NCBI GenBank assembly: GCA_022071955.1
Contig: JAJVIM010000023.1
Location: forward strand, 1-64,000
Origin: Anaerolineae bacterium
Lineage (GTDB): Bacteria > Chloroflexota > Anaerolineae > 4572-78 > J111
Direction of reading: 5' to 3'
DNA: 64,000 bases
A program made the position numbers and the translations under genes. Positions 15,551-23,266 of this stretch are shown here, piece by piece; position 1 is the first letter of the stretch, and every line of letters starts with the position of its first letter. The notes under the pieces were generated by a model that worked only from the letters and a program-made list of their open reading frames with translations, was not told the DNA's origin and did not search any database.

Positions 15551-15597
15551 GTAGGTCGGGCTTGCAGTGTGACCGTCGGGCTGCAAGCCCGACCTAC
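15551..15597. repeat. 17-bp inverted repeat
   Basis: GTAGGTCGGGCTTGCAG (15551-15567) and its exact complement (15581-15597) around a 13-base loop. The stem resembles a REP-like dispersed hairpin; only one copy in this window. Confidence 0.85.
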
Positions 15598-15614
15598 TAC
15601 GACGAGAAAAAAAC

Positions 15615-15641
15615 GGAGTCCAAAACTGTAATTTTGGACTC
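15615..15641. repeat. Inverted repeat around GTCCAAAAC, copy 2
   Basis: GAGTCCAAAA and TTTTGGACTC arms, differing from the copy at 8213-8240 by a single base in the loop-side stem. Confidence 0.85.
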
Positions 15642-15710
15642 ACGCCGCAACCTTTTAGCTGCCAGTACAGGAGTACACCCTAATTTCAATACTTTTCAAA
15701 TAACGATTGT

Positions 15711-15803
15711 GTCATTCTGAGTGACCGCAGGGAGCGAAGAATCTCCCTGCTCGGCGGTGTAATTAAGCCCAACATCACGGAGATTCTTCGGCCTCAGAAT
15801 GAC
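15711..15803. repeat. Nested inverted repeat (GTCATTCTGAG family)
   Basis: Outer arms GTCATTCTGAG (15711-15721) and CTCAGAATGAC (15793-15803); inner arms GAAGAATCTCC (15736-15746) and GGAGATTCTTC (15779-15789). All four arms are exact. The pattern resembles dispersed non-autonomous repeats seen in many genomes. Confidence 0.85.
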
Positions 15804-15857
15804 GTGCCGAAGGCTCTTGTTTGAAAAGTATTGACCCTAATTCCTGACTCCTCAATC

Positions 15858-15988
15858 CTATTTTCAAAGGAGTCCGACAGAACCGGGGGTTCGACACCAG
15901 GAATACCCGTACCGGGCACAGGTAAAAATAGTTATTGGGGGGAGCTACCCCCCAGGCCCCCCGGCCTGCGGCGCTATTTTCAAAGGAG
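15858..15988 (+). repeat. Direct 15-bp repeats that each carry a Shine-Dalgarno, flanking a family C element
   Basis: CTATTTTCAAAGGAG occurs exactly at 15858-15872 and 15974-15988. The second copy is the ribosome site for the GTG at 15995; the first ends the heptamer array (15835-15872). Between them lies an insert with a GTACCGGGCACAGG segment, related to 1526-1542, and the family C hairpin. Confidence 0.85.
15937..15975 (+). repeat. Repeat family C (GC-rich hairpin), copy 2
   Basis: GGGGGGAGCTACCCCCC followed by AGGCCCCCCGGCCTGCGG and GCGCT, running into TATTTTCAAAGGAG. Matches 5777-5813, 19733-19770 and, inverted, 63263-63299. Confidence 0.85.
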
Positions 15989-15994
15989 CTTGCC

Positions 15995-17296
15995 GTGAGC
16001 AACAACCGCGAAGTTTTTGGCTGGGCAATGTACGATTGGGCCAATTCGGCATTTAGCGCCACGGTGGCCACCACTTTTTTGGGGCCATACCTGGCCGGGC
16101 TGGCCGCGGCTCAGGGCGGCAGGGTTAGCTTTTTGGGGCTGCAAATTGAGGGCGCGGCCTTTTTTCCTTTTTGCGTGTCTGTTTCGGTGATTTTGCAGGT
16201 GCTTTTTTTGCCCATTTTGGGCAGCATCGCCGACTATTCCCGCCTGAAAAAATTGATGATGCTGTTGTTTGCCTATATTGGCGCAACCAGCACAATTTTG
16301 CTGTTTTTTGTGCAGGGCAAACTGATAGTGCCAGGCGGGCTGCTGTTCATTATTGCCAACCTTGCTTTTGGTGCAGCGATTGTTTTTTACAACGCCTTTC
16401 TACCGGATATTGCCGCCCCGGATGACCGCGACTCGGTCAGTTCCAAAGGGTTTGCCTTTGGCTACGTTGGCGGCGGCCTGCTGCTGGCGTTGAATCTGGT
16501 GTTGTTCAGTTTGATGACAGATAGCGGACTGGCGGTGCGCATCAGTTTGGCCAGCGCCGGCGTGTGGTGGCTGGTGTTCACCATTCTCTTTCCCCAACAA
16601 CGACTGGTGCAGCGCGCCCCGGCCCGGCAGTTGCCCGCCGGCGAGTCGTACCTGTCGCACAGCCTCAAACAGCTCAAATCGACCATTCTGGAAATCCGGC
16701 AGCGCTATCCGCACACACTCCGATTTTTGATTGCCTACCTCATTTACAACGATGGCATCCAAACGGTAATTGTGGTGGCCACGTTGTTTGCCAGCGACGA
16801 ACTGGGGATTCAAACCAGCACGCTGGTGCAGGTGGTGCTGATGATCCAGTTTGTGGCCTCGGTGGGGGCGTATTTGTTCAATTTGCTGGCCGGGCGAATT
16901 GGAGCCAAATGGTCAATTATGCTCAACCTGCTGGTTTGGGTGGTGCTACTGATTTACACTTACGCCTTTTTAACCAGCGTACTCCAGTTTTGGGCGCTCG
17001 GGGCGGTGCTGGCGCTGGTTTTGGGCGGCTCGCAGGCGCTCAGCCGGTCGCTGTTTTCACAGATGATCCCGGCCAACCGCGAGTCGGAATATTTCAGTTT
17101 TTATGAAATCAGCGAACGCGGCACCAGTTGGATTGGCCCGCTGGTGTTTGGGTTGGCCGTGCAACTTACCGGCACCCAACGAGTAGCCATCCTCACGCTC
17201 ATCGCCTTTTTTGCCGTGGGGCTGGTACTGCTCTATTTCACCGATGTGCGCCGGGCCATTCTGGAATCCGGCAATCAACTGCCGCGTGTTATTTAA
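15995..17296 (+). CDS. UMF1 family MFS transporter
   Basis: 433-residue inner-membrane protein with about 12 hydrophobic helices. The start NREVFGWAMYDWANSAFSAT is the signature of the UMF1 (vacuole effluxer Atg22-like) branch of the major facilitator superfamily. Other family features: DDRDSVSSKGFAFGYVGGGLLL near 148-170 and SRSLFSQMIPANRESEYFSFYEISERGTSW near the C-terminal half. The GTG at 15995 has AAGGAG six bases upstream; the longer upstream ORF merely translates a repeat. Substrate unknown. Confidence 0.9.
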   Translation: MSNNREVFGWAMYDWANSAFSATVATTFLGPYLAGLAAAQGGRVSFLGLQIEGAAFFPFCVSVSVILQVLFLPILGSIADYSRLKKLMMLLFAYIGATSTILLFFVQGKLIVPGGLLFIIANLAFGAAIVFYNAFLPDIAAPDDRDSVSSKGFAFGYVGGGLLLALNLVLFSLMTDSGLAVRISLASAGVWWLVFTILFPQQRLVQRAPARQLPAGESYLSHSLKQLKSTILEIRQRYPHTLRFLIAYLIYNDGIQTVIVVATLFASDELGIQTSTLVQVVLMIQFVASVGAYLFNLLAGRIGAKWSIMLNLLVWVVLLIYTYAFLTSVLQFWALGAVLALVLGGSQALSRSLFSQMIPANRESEYFSFYEISERGTSWIGPLVFGLAVQLTGTQRVAILTLIAFFAVGLVLLYFTDVRRAILESGNQLPRVI

Positions 17297-17311
17297 AACT
17301 TGTCGTTTTTG

Positions 17312-17340
17312 TTGATTCTATCCCGCAGGTATGTTACAAT
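17312..17340 (+). promoter_or_regulatory. Promoter of the surface-protein gene
   Basis: TTGATT (17312-17317), 17-base spacer, TACAAT (17335-17340), 41 bases before the start codon at 17382. Confidence 0.65.
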
Positions 17341-17381
17341 GAAGCTGGTATATTATGGTAAGTTACCTTGGGAGAAAGCTG

Positions 17382-18254
17382 ATGGGCGGCAAGTGGCTCA
17401 ATTTATGGCTGGCATCGATCACGGCGCTGTGGCTGGGGTTGGCTTTGGTCCCCCGGGTGTCTGCCGGCGACCCTGATAAAACCGTCGGGCCGATGGACAT
17501 TGACCTGTTTGAATGCATGGAACGGCAAGGGGATGACGGCGAAAAGAAAGACCCGTGGGCAGTTATCAGCATTGATAAAGAACGGAACGACATCAAAAAG
17601 AAGAGCACCGGTAATGTTCAAGATGATATCAATGCTTTGGAAAAGGCCTGCCGCCGCAAAGGGAACGACTCGTTTTTGAGGCCCATTGAAAAAACAAAAA
17701 TTGAGGGCTTTGTTTACGAATTTCACCCTGAAAACCCCGATGATCCGGCCCATTCAGAGTGGTTTGCGGTGCCCTCGCAGCAGGTGCCGGTGATTGCCAA
17801 AGGGGTAGGGTTTGAAATTTTCTGGGTGTCTGAACCCAATGGCTACTTTTATTTTTATAAAACCCGGTTTGGCAAAGGCCCTATTATTTTGAATTTGCGG
17901 CTGCCCGAAGATGCGCACGCCATCAACCCCAACATTGTCATTGAATCAACCGGTTTTGAAGAAACCTGGACCGTGTTTTTGGGGTTTTATCGCGGTGACG
18001 TGGCCCCACCCCGGGTAGACCAGCTCAAAACGCCGGATGGCAACTACCTGCCCTTTACCGACAGCCGCTTCAGCAGCTACGAATCAATTGTGGGGCTGGA
18101 TGGCGAGTCGTCGCTGCCGGGGGTGGGCGGCGAACTGCCGCAGGCAACATCCGTGGCGGTGATTGTTCTGGCTGCCGCCGTGGTGCTGATTTTGGTGGGA
18201 GTGGGTGTGCGCACGCTGCGGCGGCCGGGCCGGTCACCCGACACTCACCTGTAA
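17382..18254 (+). CDS. Secreted, membrane-anchored protein of unknown function
   Basis: 290 residues. A signal peptide (about 1-29, GKWLNLWLASITALWLGLAL..VSAG) and a C-terminal transmembrane helix (about 254-276, VAVIVLAAAVVLILVGVGV) followed by a basic tail place a roughly 220-residue domain outside the cytoplasm. That domain is polar, has two cysteines (FECMERQ and EKACRRKG) that might form a disulfide, and is rich in aromatic beta-strand segments. I recognise no family. The ATG at 17382 follows GGGAG seven bases upstream. It has its own promoter and a strong terminator, so it is monocistronic. Confidence 0.75.
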   Translation: MGGKWLNLWLASITALWLGLALVPRVSAGDPDKTVGPMDIDLFECMERQGDDGEKKDPWAVISIDKERNDIKKKSTGNVQDDINALEKACRRKGNDSFLRPIEKTKIEGFVYEFHPENPDDPAHSEWFAVPSQQVPVIAKGVGFEIFWVSEPNGYFYFYKTRFGKGPIILNLRLPEDAHAINPNIVIESTGFEETWTVFLGFYRGDVAPPRVDQLKTPDGNYLPFTDSRFSSYESIVGLDGESSLPGVGGELPQATSVAVIVLAAAVVLILVGVGVRTLRRPGRSPDTHL

Positions 18255-18274
18255 CTTTTAATTTAAATCAGGCG

Positions 18275-18304
18275 CGGGTCACGCTCAATGCGTGACCCGT
18301 TTTT
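18275..18304 (+). terminator. Rho-independent terminator
   Basis: CGGGTCACG (18275-18283), seven-base loop, CGTGACCCG (18291-18299), then TTTTT. It ends the surface-protein gene and lies one base before the convergent pncB stop. Confidence 0.88.
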
Positions 18305-18305
18305 A

Positions 18306-19673
18306 TTACAGCCCCGCCAGGTTGACCGGTTCCAAATCCGGGTTATCGGTGGGGTAACGCCCCTTTTTGGCCAGATCAACCCAACCGCCGTTCACCTTTA
18401 CCCGCACAACATCGGCGGTAAAGTCGGTGTTGGTGCCAAGCTGGTCATCGTTGCTCATCAGGCTGGAACCGACGCCGTAAATATCAACCGGCACGCCCAA
18501 TTCCTCAAACCGGCTGATTTTGGTGGGATTGAAGCCGCCACTCACCACAATTTTTACGTTGTGGCAGTACTCTCTGGCCCGTTGCCGCCACTCCGGCGAG
18601 AGGCTCCAGCCTTCCCAGGCGTTATCCAGCGCCTGCCGCACCAGCCAGCACAACCGCGGATTGACCCCGTTATCCAAACTTTTGTCGCCCAGCGGCGGCA
18701 CGCTGACATCGCGCATGTTGCTGCTGGTATCCAGGCGGATGCCGTACAGCCGATATTTTTCGGCGTCTGAGGTGTTGCCGCTATCGATCAGAGATTTGTA
18801 CCGCTGGAACATGGCGTTGAGCACGGCCAAACTGGTGCCGACGGAGTCGTTGTTAAAATCAACCAGGGCGATGCGCGGCTGGCCCAGCGGCCGCACGGCG
18901 GCAAAGGCCAACATGGCTTCAACGGTATCGCCCAAAAAACAGGCAATGGCCGAATGAGCCACCGTCCCGCCGCCCAGCCCGCCCCACCAGTCGCCCTGGG
19001 CATCGGTGGAAACAATGGAACTGACCTGCTGCTGGTAATCAATGTTAAAGCGCCGCACCCCGACATCGTAGGCGTAGCCGTCGGCAGCCTGCACTTCGTG
19101 CACATCGAAGCGGGCCGGGAAAAAGAGTACCGGCTTACCCCGAGCCGCTTCCAGCGTATTGTACACGTTGGTAGCAATCCGGCTGGCCCGGGCCAGTGCG
19201 CCGAGCATCGGCGTTTCCAGCACGGCAAAATCGCGGTAGCGACCCCGCACCCGGAGCGCCGGCTGCACCCGGCGTGGGTCACCGTTGTACGCGGTAAAAA
19301 CGCCGTCCTGCACTGCCTCAACGCGGAGTTTGTCCCAGGTTGGCACAAACTTGCCGCCTTCGGCCCAGTAGCCGGTACAGTGGCGAAGCATGCTCAACGC
19401 TTTATCTACCCCGGCTACCAGCGCGCGTGGCTGGCGACGGGTGAAAAATTGCATTTCCACTTCAATGTCGCCGGTGAGCAGCGTGGCCGGATCGATGCCA
19501 AGCTGGTTGAGAATGGGCGACTGGCCGGCAAAACGATAGCCGTTATCAGACAGCACTTGCAGGGTTTGGGCAATGTTTACAAAATATTTGTCTGAATACC
19601 AGCCTGTGCGCATCCGTTCAACATCAAGTTTGAAGGTGGCGTTACTTAAGCGGCTGTTGTTAAAGATTGACAT
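18306..19673 (-). CDS. pncB: Nicotinate phosphoribosyltransferase
   Basis: 455 residues. Joins nicotinate to PRPP giving nicotinate mononucleotide in NAD salvage (cytosol). The opening LDVERMRTGWYSDKYFVNI and the segments GDIEVEMQFFTRRQ, FFPARFDVHEVQAADGYAYDVG and VVSGGFNPTKISRFEELGVPVDIYGVGS match the NAPRTase subfamily with this longer arrangement. The ATG follows AGAGG. It stands alone between the GlgC pair and a convergent gene; a family C repeat lies directly upstream (19733-19770). Confidence 0.93.
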   Translation of the reverse strand: MSIFNNSRLSNATFKLDVERMRTGWYSDKYFVNIAQTLQVLSDNGYRFAGQSPILNQLGIDPATLLTGDIEVEMQFFTRRQPRALVAGVDKALSMLRHCTGYWAEGGKFVPTWDKLRVEAVQDGVFTAYNGDPRRVQPALRVRGRYRDFAVLETPMLGALARASRIATNVYNTLEAARGKPVLFFPARFDVHEVQAADGYAYDVGVRRFNIDYQQQVSSIVSTDAQGDWWGGLGGGTVAHSAIACFLGDTVEAMLAFAAVRPLGQPRIALVDFNNDSVGTSLAVLNAMFQRYKSLIDSGNTSDAEKYRLYGIRLDTSSNMRDVSVPPLGDKSLDNGVNPRLCWLVRQALDNAWEGWSLSPEWRQRAREYCHNVKIVVSGGFNPTKISRFEELGVPVDIYGVGSSLMSNDDQLGTNTDFTADVVRVKVNGGWVDLAKKGRYPTDNPDLEPVNLAGL

Positions 19674-19732
19674 GGTTTCCTCTACCTAAATCACAAAGGT
19701 GTGTTTCATTTTAGTTGGAAAGGGGAAATATT

Positions 19733-19770
19733 GGGGGGAGCTACCCCCCAAGCCCCCCGGCCTGCGGCGC
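19733..19770 (+). repeat. Repeat family C (GC-rich hairpin), copy 3
   Basis: GGGGGGAGCTACCCCCC followed by AAGCCCCCCGGCCTGCGG and CGCT, nearly identical to copy 2 at 15937. It lies between pncB and the GlgC-like gene. Confidence 0.85.
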
Positions 19771-19801
19771 TTTTAACTCCATCCGAACACACCTAAAACA
19801 T

Positions 19802-19825
19802 AAAGGCGTTCAAATGAACGCCTTT
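19802..19825 (-). terminator. Hairpin after the GlgC-like gene
   Basis: AAAGGCGTTCA (19802-19812) and TGAACGCCTTT (19815-19825), an 11-bp perfect stem with a two-base loop. On the minus strand ATGTTTTAGG follows. Probable terminator of the two glg genes. Confidence 0.6.
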
Positions 19826-19853
19826 GTCAATATTACTTACAAACCATAATTTA

Positions 19854-21089
19854 CTATATTGTTTCGCCGCTGGCAATGTAATCGGAGTGAAAATCCTTTT
19901 CGCCGGCTTTGGGTTTGATAATAACATTATGCCCAATTTTTTGCCCCGGTGGGATGAAGGCCCGTTTGCCAATGGCTGTGAGGCCGGTGTTGAGCCGGTC
20001 GGGGTGTTCGCGGTTGGGCACATTATCTACCCCGTAGCCAATTTCTGCACCTTCACCCACAACAACATGTTTGTCGACAATGGCCCGTTCTACCCGGGCG
20101 TTGGCGCTGATAACCGCATCATTCATCACCACCGAATCGCGGACAATGGCGCCCGGGGCCACCCGCACCCCCGGCGAGAGCACCGAGCGTTCAACCACGC
20201 CTTCAATCACGCAACCGTTAGAAATGAGGTTACCACCCACCCAGGCTTCGGGGCCGATGAAAACGGGCGGCAGCTCCTCGCTGCGGGTGTGGATGACCCA
20301 CTGCGGGTCGTACAGGTCAAGGGCGGGGGTTTCGGCCAGCAGAGCCATGTTGGCTTCCCAGTAAGCTTGCAGCGTGCCGACATCGGCCCAGTAGCCTTCA
20401 AAGGTGTAGGCAAATATGCGCCGCGAATTGATGATTTTGGGCAGCACATCGCGGCCAAAATCGTTGAGGCTTTCGTCGGTGAGCACGTCTTTCAGCACAT
20501 CGGCCTTGAACACGTAAATGCCCATCGAGGCCAGGGTTTCTTTGGACCGGCGCGGTTTTTCTTTAAAGCCGGAAACACGCATGTCGGGATCGGTGCTGAC
20601 AATGCCAAAGCGGTACGTTTCAAAGGGGCTAACCCGGCGCACAGCCACGGTCACATCGGCTTTGGTTTGCTCGTGGAAGCGGAGCATCGTCCGGTAATCC
20701 ATTTTGTAAATGTGGTCGCCGGCCAAAATCAGCACAGAGTCAACCCGCTGTTCTTCCAAAAAATCCATGTTGCGCCGCACGGCGTCGGCGGTGCCGCGCT
20801 GCCAGCCGCTCTGCCCTTTGCCCAAATAGGGCTGAAGCAGACGCAGCCCGCCCTGAGTACGGTCAAGGTCCCACGGTTTGCCCACGCCCACGTGGTCGTT
20901 GAGCGAGCGCGGCATGTACTGGGTGAGCAGCGCCACATTGTACAGGCCAGAATTAACGCAGTTGGACAGCGGGAAATCGATAATTCTGAATTTGCCGCCA
21001 AATGGGATGGCGGGTTCGGATCGAACCGCCGTGAGTACACTTAAATCTTCGCTGGCGCCGCCAGCCATAATCATTGCTAATGTTTGCAT
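19854..21089 (-). CDS. GlgC-like protein with degenerate nucleotide-binding loop (GlgD-like)
   Basis: 411 residues, clearly a paralogue of its upstream neighbour and of ADP-glucose pyrophosphorylase, with a nucleotidyltransferase domain (1-270) and a left-handed beta-helix tail. The usual GGxGTRLxxLTxxRAKPAVPF signature here reads GGASEDLSVLTAVRSEPAIPF: the Gly-Thr-Arg of the nucleotide loop and the conserved lysine are gone. The catalytic aspartate segment AGDHIYKMDY and sugar-phosphate segment FKEKP are intact. By analogy with the Bacillus GlgD subunit it may be a regulatory, weakly active partner of the intact GlgC. It starts two bases after the glgC stop, consistent with a fixed-ratio heteromer. 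Confidence 0.82.
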   Translation of the reverse strand: MQTLAMIMAGGASEDLSVLTAVRSEPAIPFGGKFRIIDFPLSNCVNSGLYNVALLTQYMPRSLNDHVGVGKPWDLDRTQGGLRLLQPYLGKGQSGWQRGTADAVRRNMDFLEEQRVDSVLILAGDHIYKMDYRTMLRFHEQTKADVTVAVRRVSPFETYRFGIVSTDPDMRVSGFKEKPRRSKETLASMGIYVFKADVLKDVLTDESLNDFGRDVLPKIINSRRIFAYTFEGYWADVGTLQAYWEANMALLAETPALDLYDPQWVIHTRSEELPPVFIGPEAWVGGNLISNGCVIEGVVERSVLSPGVRVAPGAIVRDSVVMNDAVISANARVERAIVDKHVVVGEGAEIGYGVDNVPNREHPDRLNTGLTAIGKRAFIPPGQKIGHNVIIKPKAGEKDFHSDYIASGETI

Positions 21090-21091
21090 AA

Positions 21092-22354
21092 TTACACTGT
21101 CTCCCCGCTGGCAATTTCTGCACCTGAAAAATCGGTTTCCTGCCGCTCGGAACGGATGAGCACGTTGCGGCCAATTACCAGGCCGCCGGGAATATGCGCT
21201 CCGGCGCCCACCACGGTAATGCCGGTGTTCAGTTTGTCGGGCATCTGCTGGTTGGGAATAGACAGGTCGTCGCCGTGGCCCAAAAATGTGCCGGCCCCAA
21301 CCACCACATTTTCATCGACAATAGCCCGGTCTACCACCGCACCGGGGCCAATCCAGGTATCGTTGATAATCACCGACTCGCGGACAATGGCCCCCGGCGA
21401 CACATACACTCCCGGCGACAACACCGACCGTTCAACCCGGCCGCGGATAACGCAGCCGTTGGAAATCAGGCTGTCGATGACTTGCGCCTGCGGGCCAAAC
21501 TTTACCGGCGGTCGCTCCTCGCTGCGGGTGTGAACCACCCATTTGGGATCGTGCAGGTTAATCTGCTGGGCTACTGCCGGGTCCATCAGCGCCAGGTTAG
21601 TTTCCCAAAACGATTGCACCGTGCCAACATCAACCCAGTAACCTTCAAACGCATAGGCATAAACCTTGTCCTGAGTGATCATGCTGGGGATCACGTCTTT
21701 GCCAAAATCAATGCGCGGCGATTCTTCGGTGCCCTCGGTTAATCGCTGAATGAGGACATCGGTGTTAAACACGTAAATGCCCATTGAAGCCAGCGTGCCT
21801 TTGTCGCGCGCTTTGGGTTTTTCGTGAAACTCGGTGATACGCATATTGCGGTTAACGGTCATAATGCCAAAGCGGTCGGTTTCTTCCAGCGGCACATTCA
21901 TTACCGCCACCGTTAAATCGGCCCCTTTTTCCAGGTGATAATCAATCATATGGCGATAATCCATTTTGTAAATGTGATCGCCGGAGAGGATGATCACCAG
22001 ATCGGGGGATTTTTCTTCGATGAAATCCAGATTGCGAAACACGGCGTCGGCGGTGCCGCGATACCAGTCCAAATCGGCGTTGCTGCCCTGATAGGGCTGC
22101 CGCAAATGAACGCCACCGCGCTGGCGGTCCAGGTCCCAGGGTTTACCGATTCCAATGTGTGTATTTAACGAGTGAGGGCGATACTGGGTCAATACGGCAA
22201 CATCATAAATGCCAGAATTGACGCAATTAGAGAGGGTAAAATCAATAATTCTGTACTTGCCTGCAAATGGGACTGCCGGTTTGGCTCGCTTGTCTGACAA
22301 TACCGTCAAACGTGTTCCAGCCCCGCCGGCCATGAGAACAGCCAGAGTTCGCAT
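21092..22354 (-). CDS. glgC: Glucose-1-phosphate adenylyltransferase
   Basis: 420 residues. Makes ADP-glucose from ATP and glucose-1-phosphate, the committed step of glycogen synthesis. The pyrophosphorylase signature GGAGTRLTVLSDKRAKPAVPF (about 10-30) is complete, followed by GKYRIIDFTLSNCVNSGIYD, SGDHIYKMDY and FHEKPKA, then hexapeptide repeats at the C-terminus. I start at the ATG 22354 because GGAG lies eight bases upstream; a GTG three codons earlier abuts that site. Directly followed by the degenerate paralogue. No other glycogen gene lies in the window, though a phosphohexomutase is 11 kb away. Confidence 0.93.
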   Translation of the reverse strand: MRTLAVLMAGGAGTRLTVLSDKRAKPAVPFAGKYRIIDFTLSNCVNSGIYDVAVLTQYRPHSLNTHIGIGKPWDLDRQRGGVHLRQPYQGSNADLDWYRGTADAVFRNLDFIEEKSPDLVIILSGDHIYKMDYRHMIDYHLEKGADLTVAVMNVPLEETDRFGIMTVNRNMRITEFHEKPKARDKGTLASMGIYVFNTDVLIQRLTEGTEESPRIDFGKDVIPSMITQDKVYAYAFEGYWVDVGTVQSFWETNLALMDPAVAQQINLHDPKWVVHTRSEERPPVKFGPQAQVIDSLISNGCVIRGRVERSVLSPGVYVSPGAIVRESVIINDTWIGPGAVVDRAIVDENVVVGAGTFLGHGDDLSIPNQQMPDKLNTGITVVGAGAHIPGGLVIGRNVLIRSERQETDFSGAEIASGETV

Positions 22355-22518
22355 ATTATTCACTCCGTTATGAAAATTAAGTTATCTAAACAACACACAG
22401 GGAAATTATTTTTTGACTTCAGGTGGCTTGGCTAACATTGTAACACAAAATAACAGATCAATCTAATAAAAGTTGCGCCCACAGAAAATTTGACATAACA
22501 TGAAATACTCCCTAAACG

Positions 22519-22546
22519 TGTCAAACCGAAAATTTTGTGTTATAAT
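22519..22546 (+). promoter_or_regulatory. Promoter of the XRE-kinase-TPR unit
   Basis: A perfect TATAAT (22541-22546) with a weak TGTCAA (22519-22524) 16 bases upstream, 31 bases before the ATG. A TTGACA at 22490-22495 may belong to a second start site. The AT-rich gap 22355-22576 must also contain the divergent glgC promoter, which I could not place. Confidence 0.55.
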
Positions 22547-22576
22547 GCATCAGAGAAAAAGTTGGAGGCAATAAGG

Positions 22577-23266
22577 ATGCCAGACTCCACCATTGAAACC
22601 GAAAAAGCAACCCTCAAACGAAAAATTCTGGGCGTAAAAATCAGGCACGCTCGTACCAGAGCCGGATTGACCCTCAAAGAAGTTGGTCAGGCGCTCAACC
22701 TGTCGGCAGAGACAGTTTCTGATATTGAATACGGCCAACGCGATGTGACCCTGCCCCAGTTAGAAATTATGGCCCTGGTGTTTAACGTGCCAATGGTCTA
22801 TTTTTGGTCAGACGATGTGGTCGCCGAACCGAATCTGGATTTTCCCACCGTCCCGGCGATGGCGCTGCGGCAGCGCATTATTGGAGTGCTGCTGCGCAAA
22901 GCCAGAACAGAGGCCGGGCAAACCCAGGAAGAACTGGCCGGGCTGCTTAACGTGCCCGCCAGCCGGATTGCCAGCTACGAATTTGGCCGCACCGACATCC
23001 CCTTGCCCCAGCTTGAAAAGCTGGCCGAGGTATTAAAAGTGCAAATGACCTATTTTTTGGACCAGGGCATCAAGCCCAACGGTTCAAATGGCCAGGTCAC
23101 CTCGCTGGATGATATTGTGAATTACACTCAACTTCCGTCCGATGTTAAAGAATTTCTATCAAACCCGGCGAATTTGTTGTACATTAAAATCGCCATGAAG
23201 TTGAGCGAACTGTCTGCCGATACACTGCGCGCCCTGGCAGAAGGTTTGTTGGAAGTAACTTACTAA
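22577..23266 (+). CDS. Transcriptional regulator with two XRE-type HTH domains
   Basis: 229 residues with two tandem Cro/CI-like helix-turn-helix domains. Domain 1 (about 18-70) has IRHARTRAGLTLKEVGQALN and SAETVSDIEYGQRDVTLPQL; domain 2 (about 95-150) repeats the pattern with LRKARTEAGQTQEELAGLLN and PASRIASYEFGRTDIPLPQL. The two are internal duplicates, suggesting binding to a direct-repeat operator by one polypeptide. The last 65 residues are helical with no recognised ligand site. GGAGG lies at 22564-22568, deciding the ATG at 22577. It abuts the sensor kinase gene with no gap, so it may be the output partner of that kinase or control the operon. Confidence 0.87.
   Translation: MPDSTIETEKATLKRKILGVKIRHARTRAGLTLKEVGQALNLSAETVSDIEYGQRDVTLPQLEIMALVFNVPMVYFWSDDVVAEPNLDFPTVPAMALRQRIIGVLLRKARTEAGQTQEELAGLLNVPASRIASYEFGRTDIPLPQLEKLAEVLKVQMTYFLDQGIKPNGSNGQVTSLDDIVNYTQLPSDVKEFLSNPANLLYIKIAMKLSELSADTLRALAEGLLEVTY

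Larger units (their letters stand above)
15449..15994. other. 546-bp repeat cluster before the UMF1 transporter
   Basis: No gene seen. In order it holds a TATACT box (15482-15487) without a clear -35, a half family A palindrome (GGGCGCTTCGCC near 15526), a 17-bp inverted repeat (15551-15597), the GTCCAAAAC inverted repeat (15615-15641), a nested inverted repeat (15711-15803), a heptamer array (15835-15872), and a family C hairpin (15937-15975) ending in the transporter's ribosome site. Five repeat types are stacked in one gap. Confidence 0.75.

Noticed and set aside
15881..15905. tRNA T-loop-like GGTTCGA sequence
   Set aside because: No acceptor stem, D-arm or CCA context could be folded around it; it belongs to a repeat.
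15775..16074. 99-codon minus-strand ORF with a gene-like frame
   Set aside because: It translates family C and other repeat sequences and the start of the UMF1 gene; the same pseudo-peptide appears wherever family C occurs.
19824..21044. 406-codon ORF antisense to the GlgC-like gene
   Set aside because: A high-GC shadow of the coding strand. The minus-strand protein has intact family motifs; the plus-strand reading is His/Gly/Arg-rich and without signatures.
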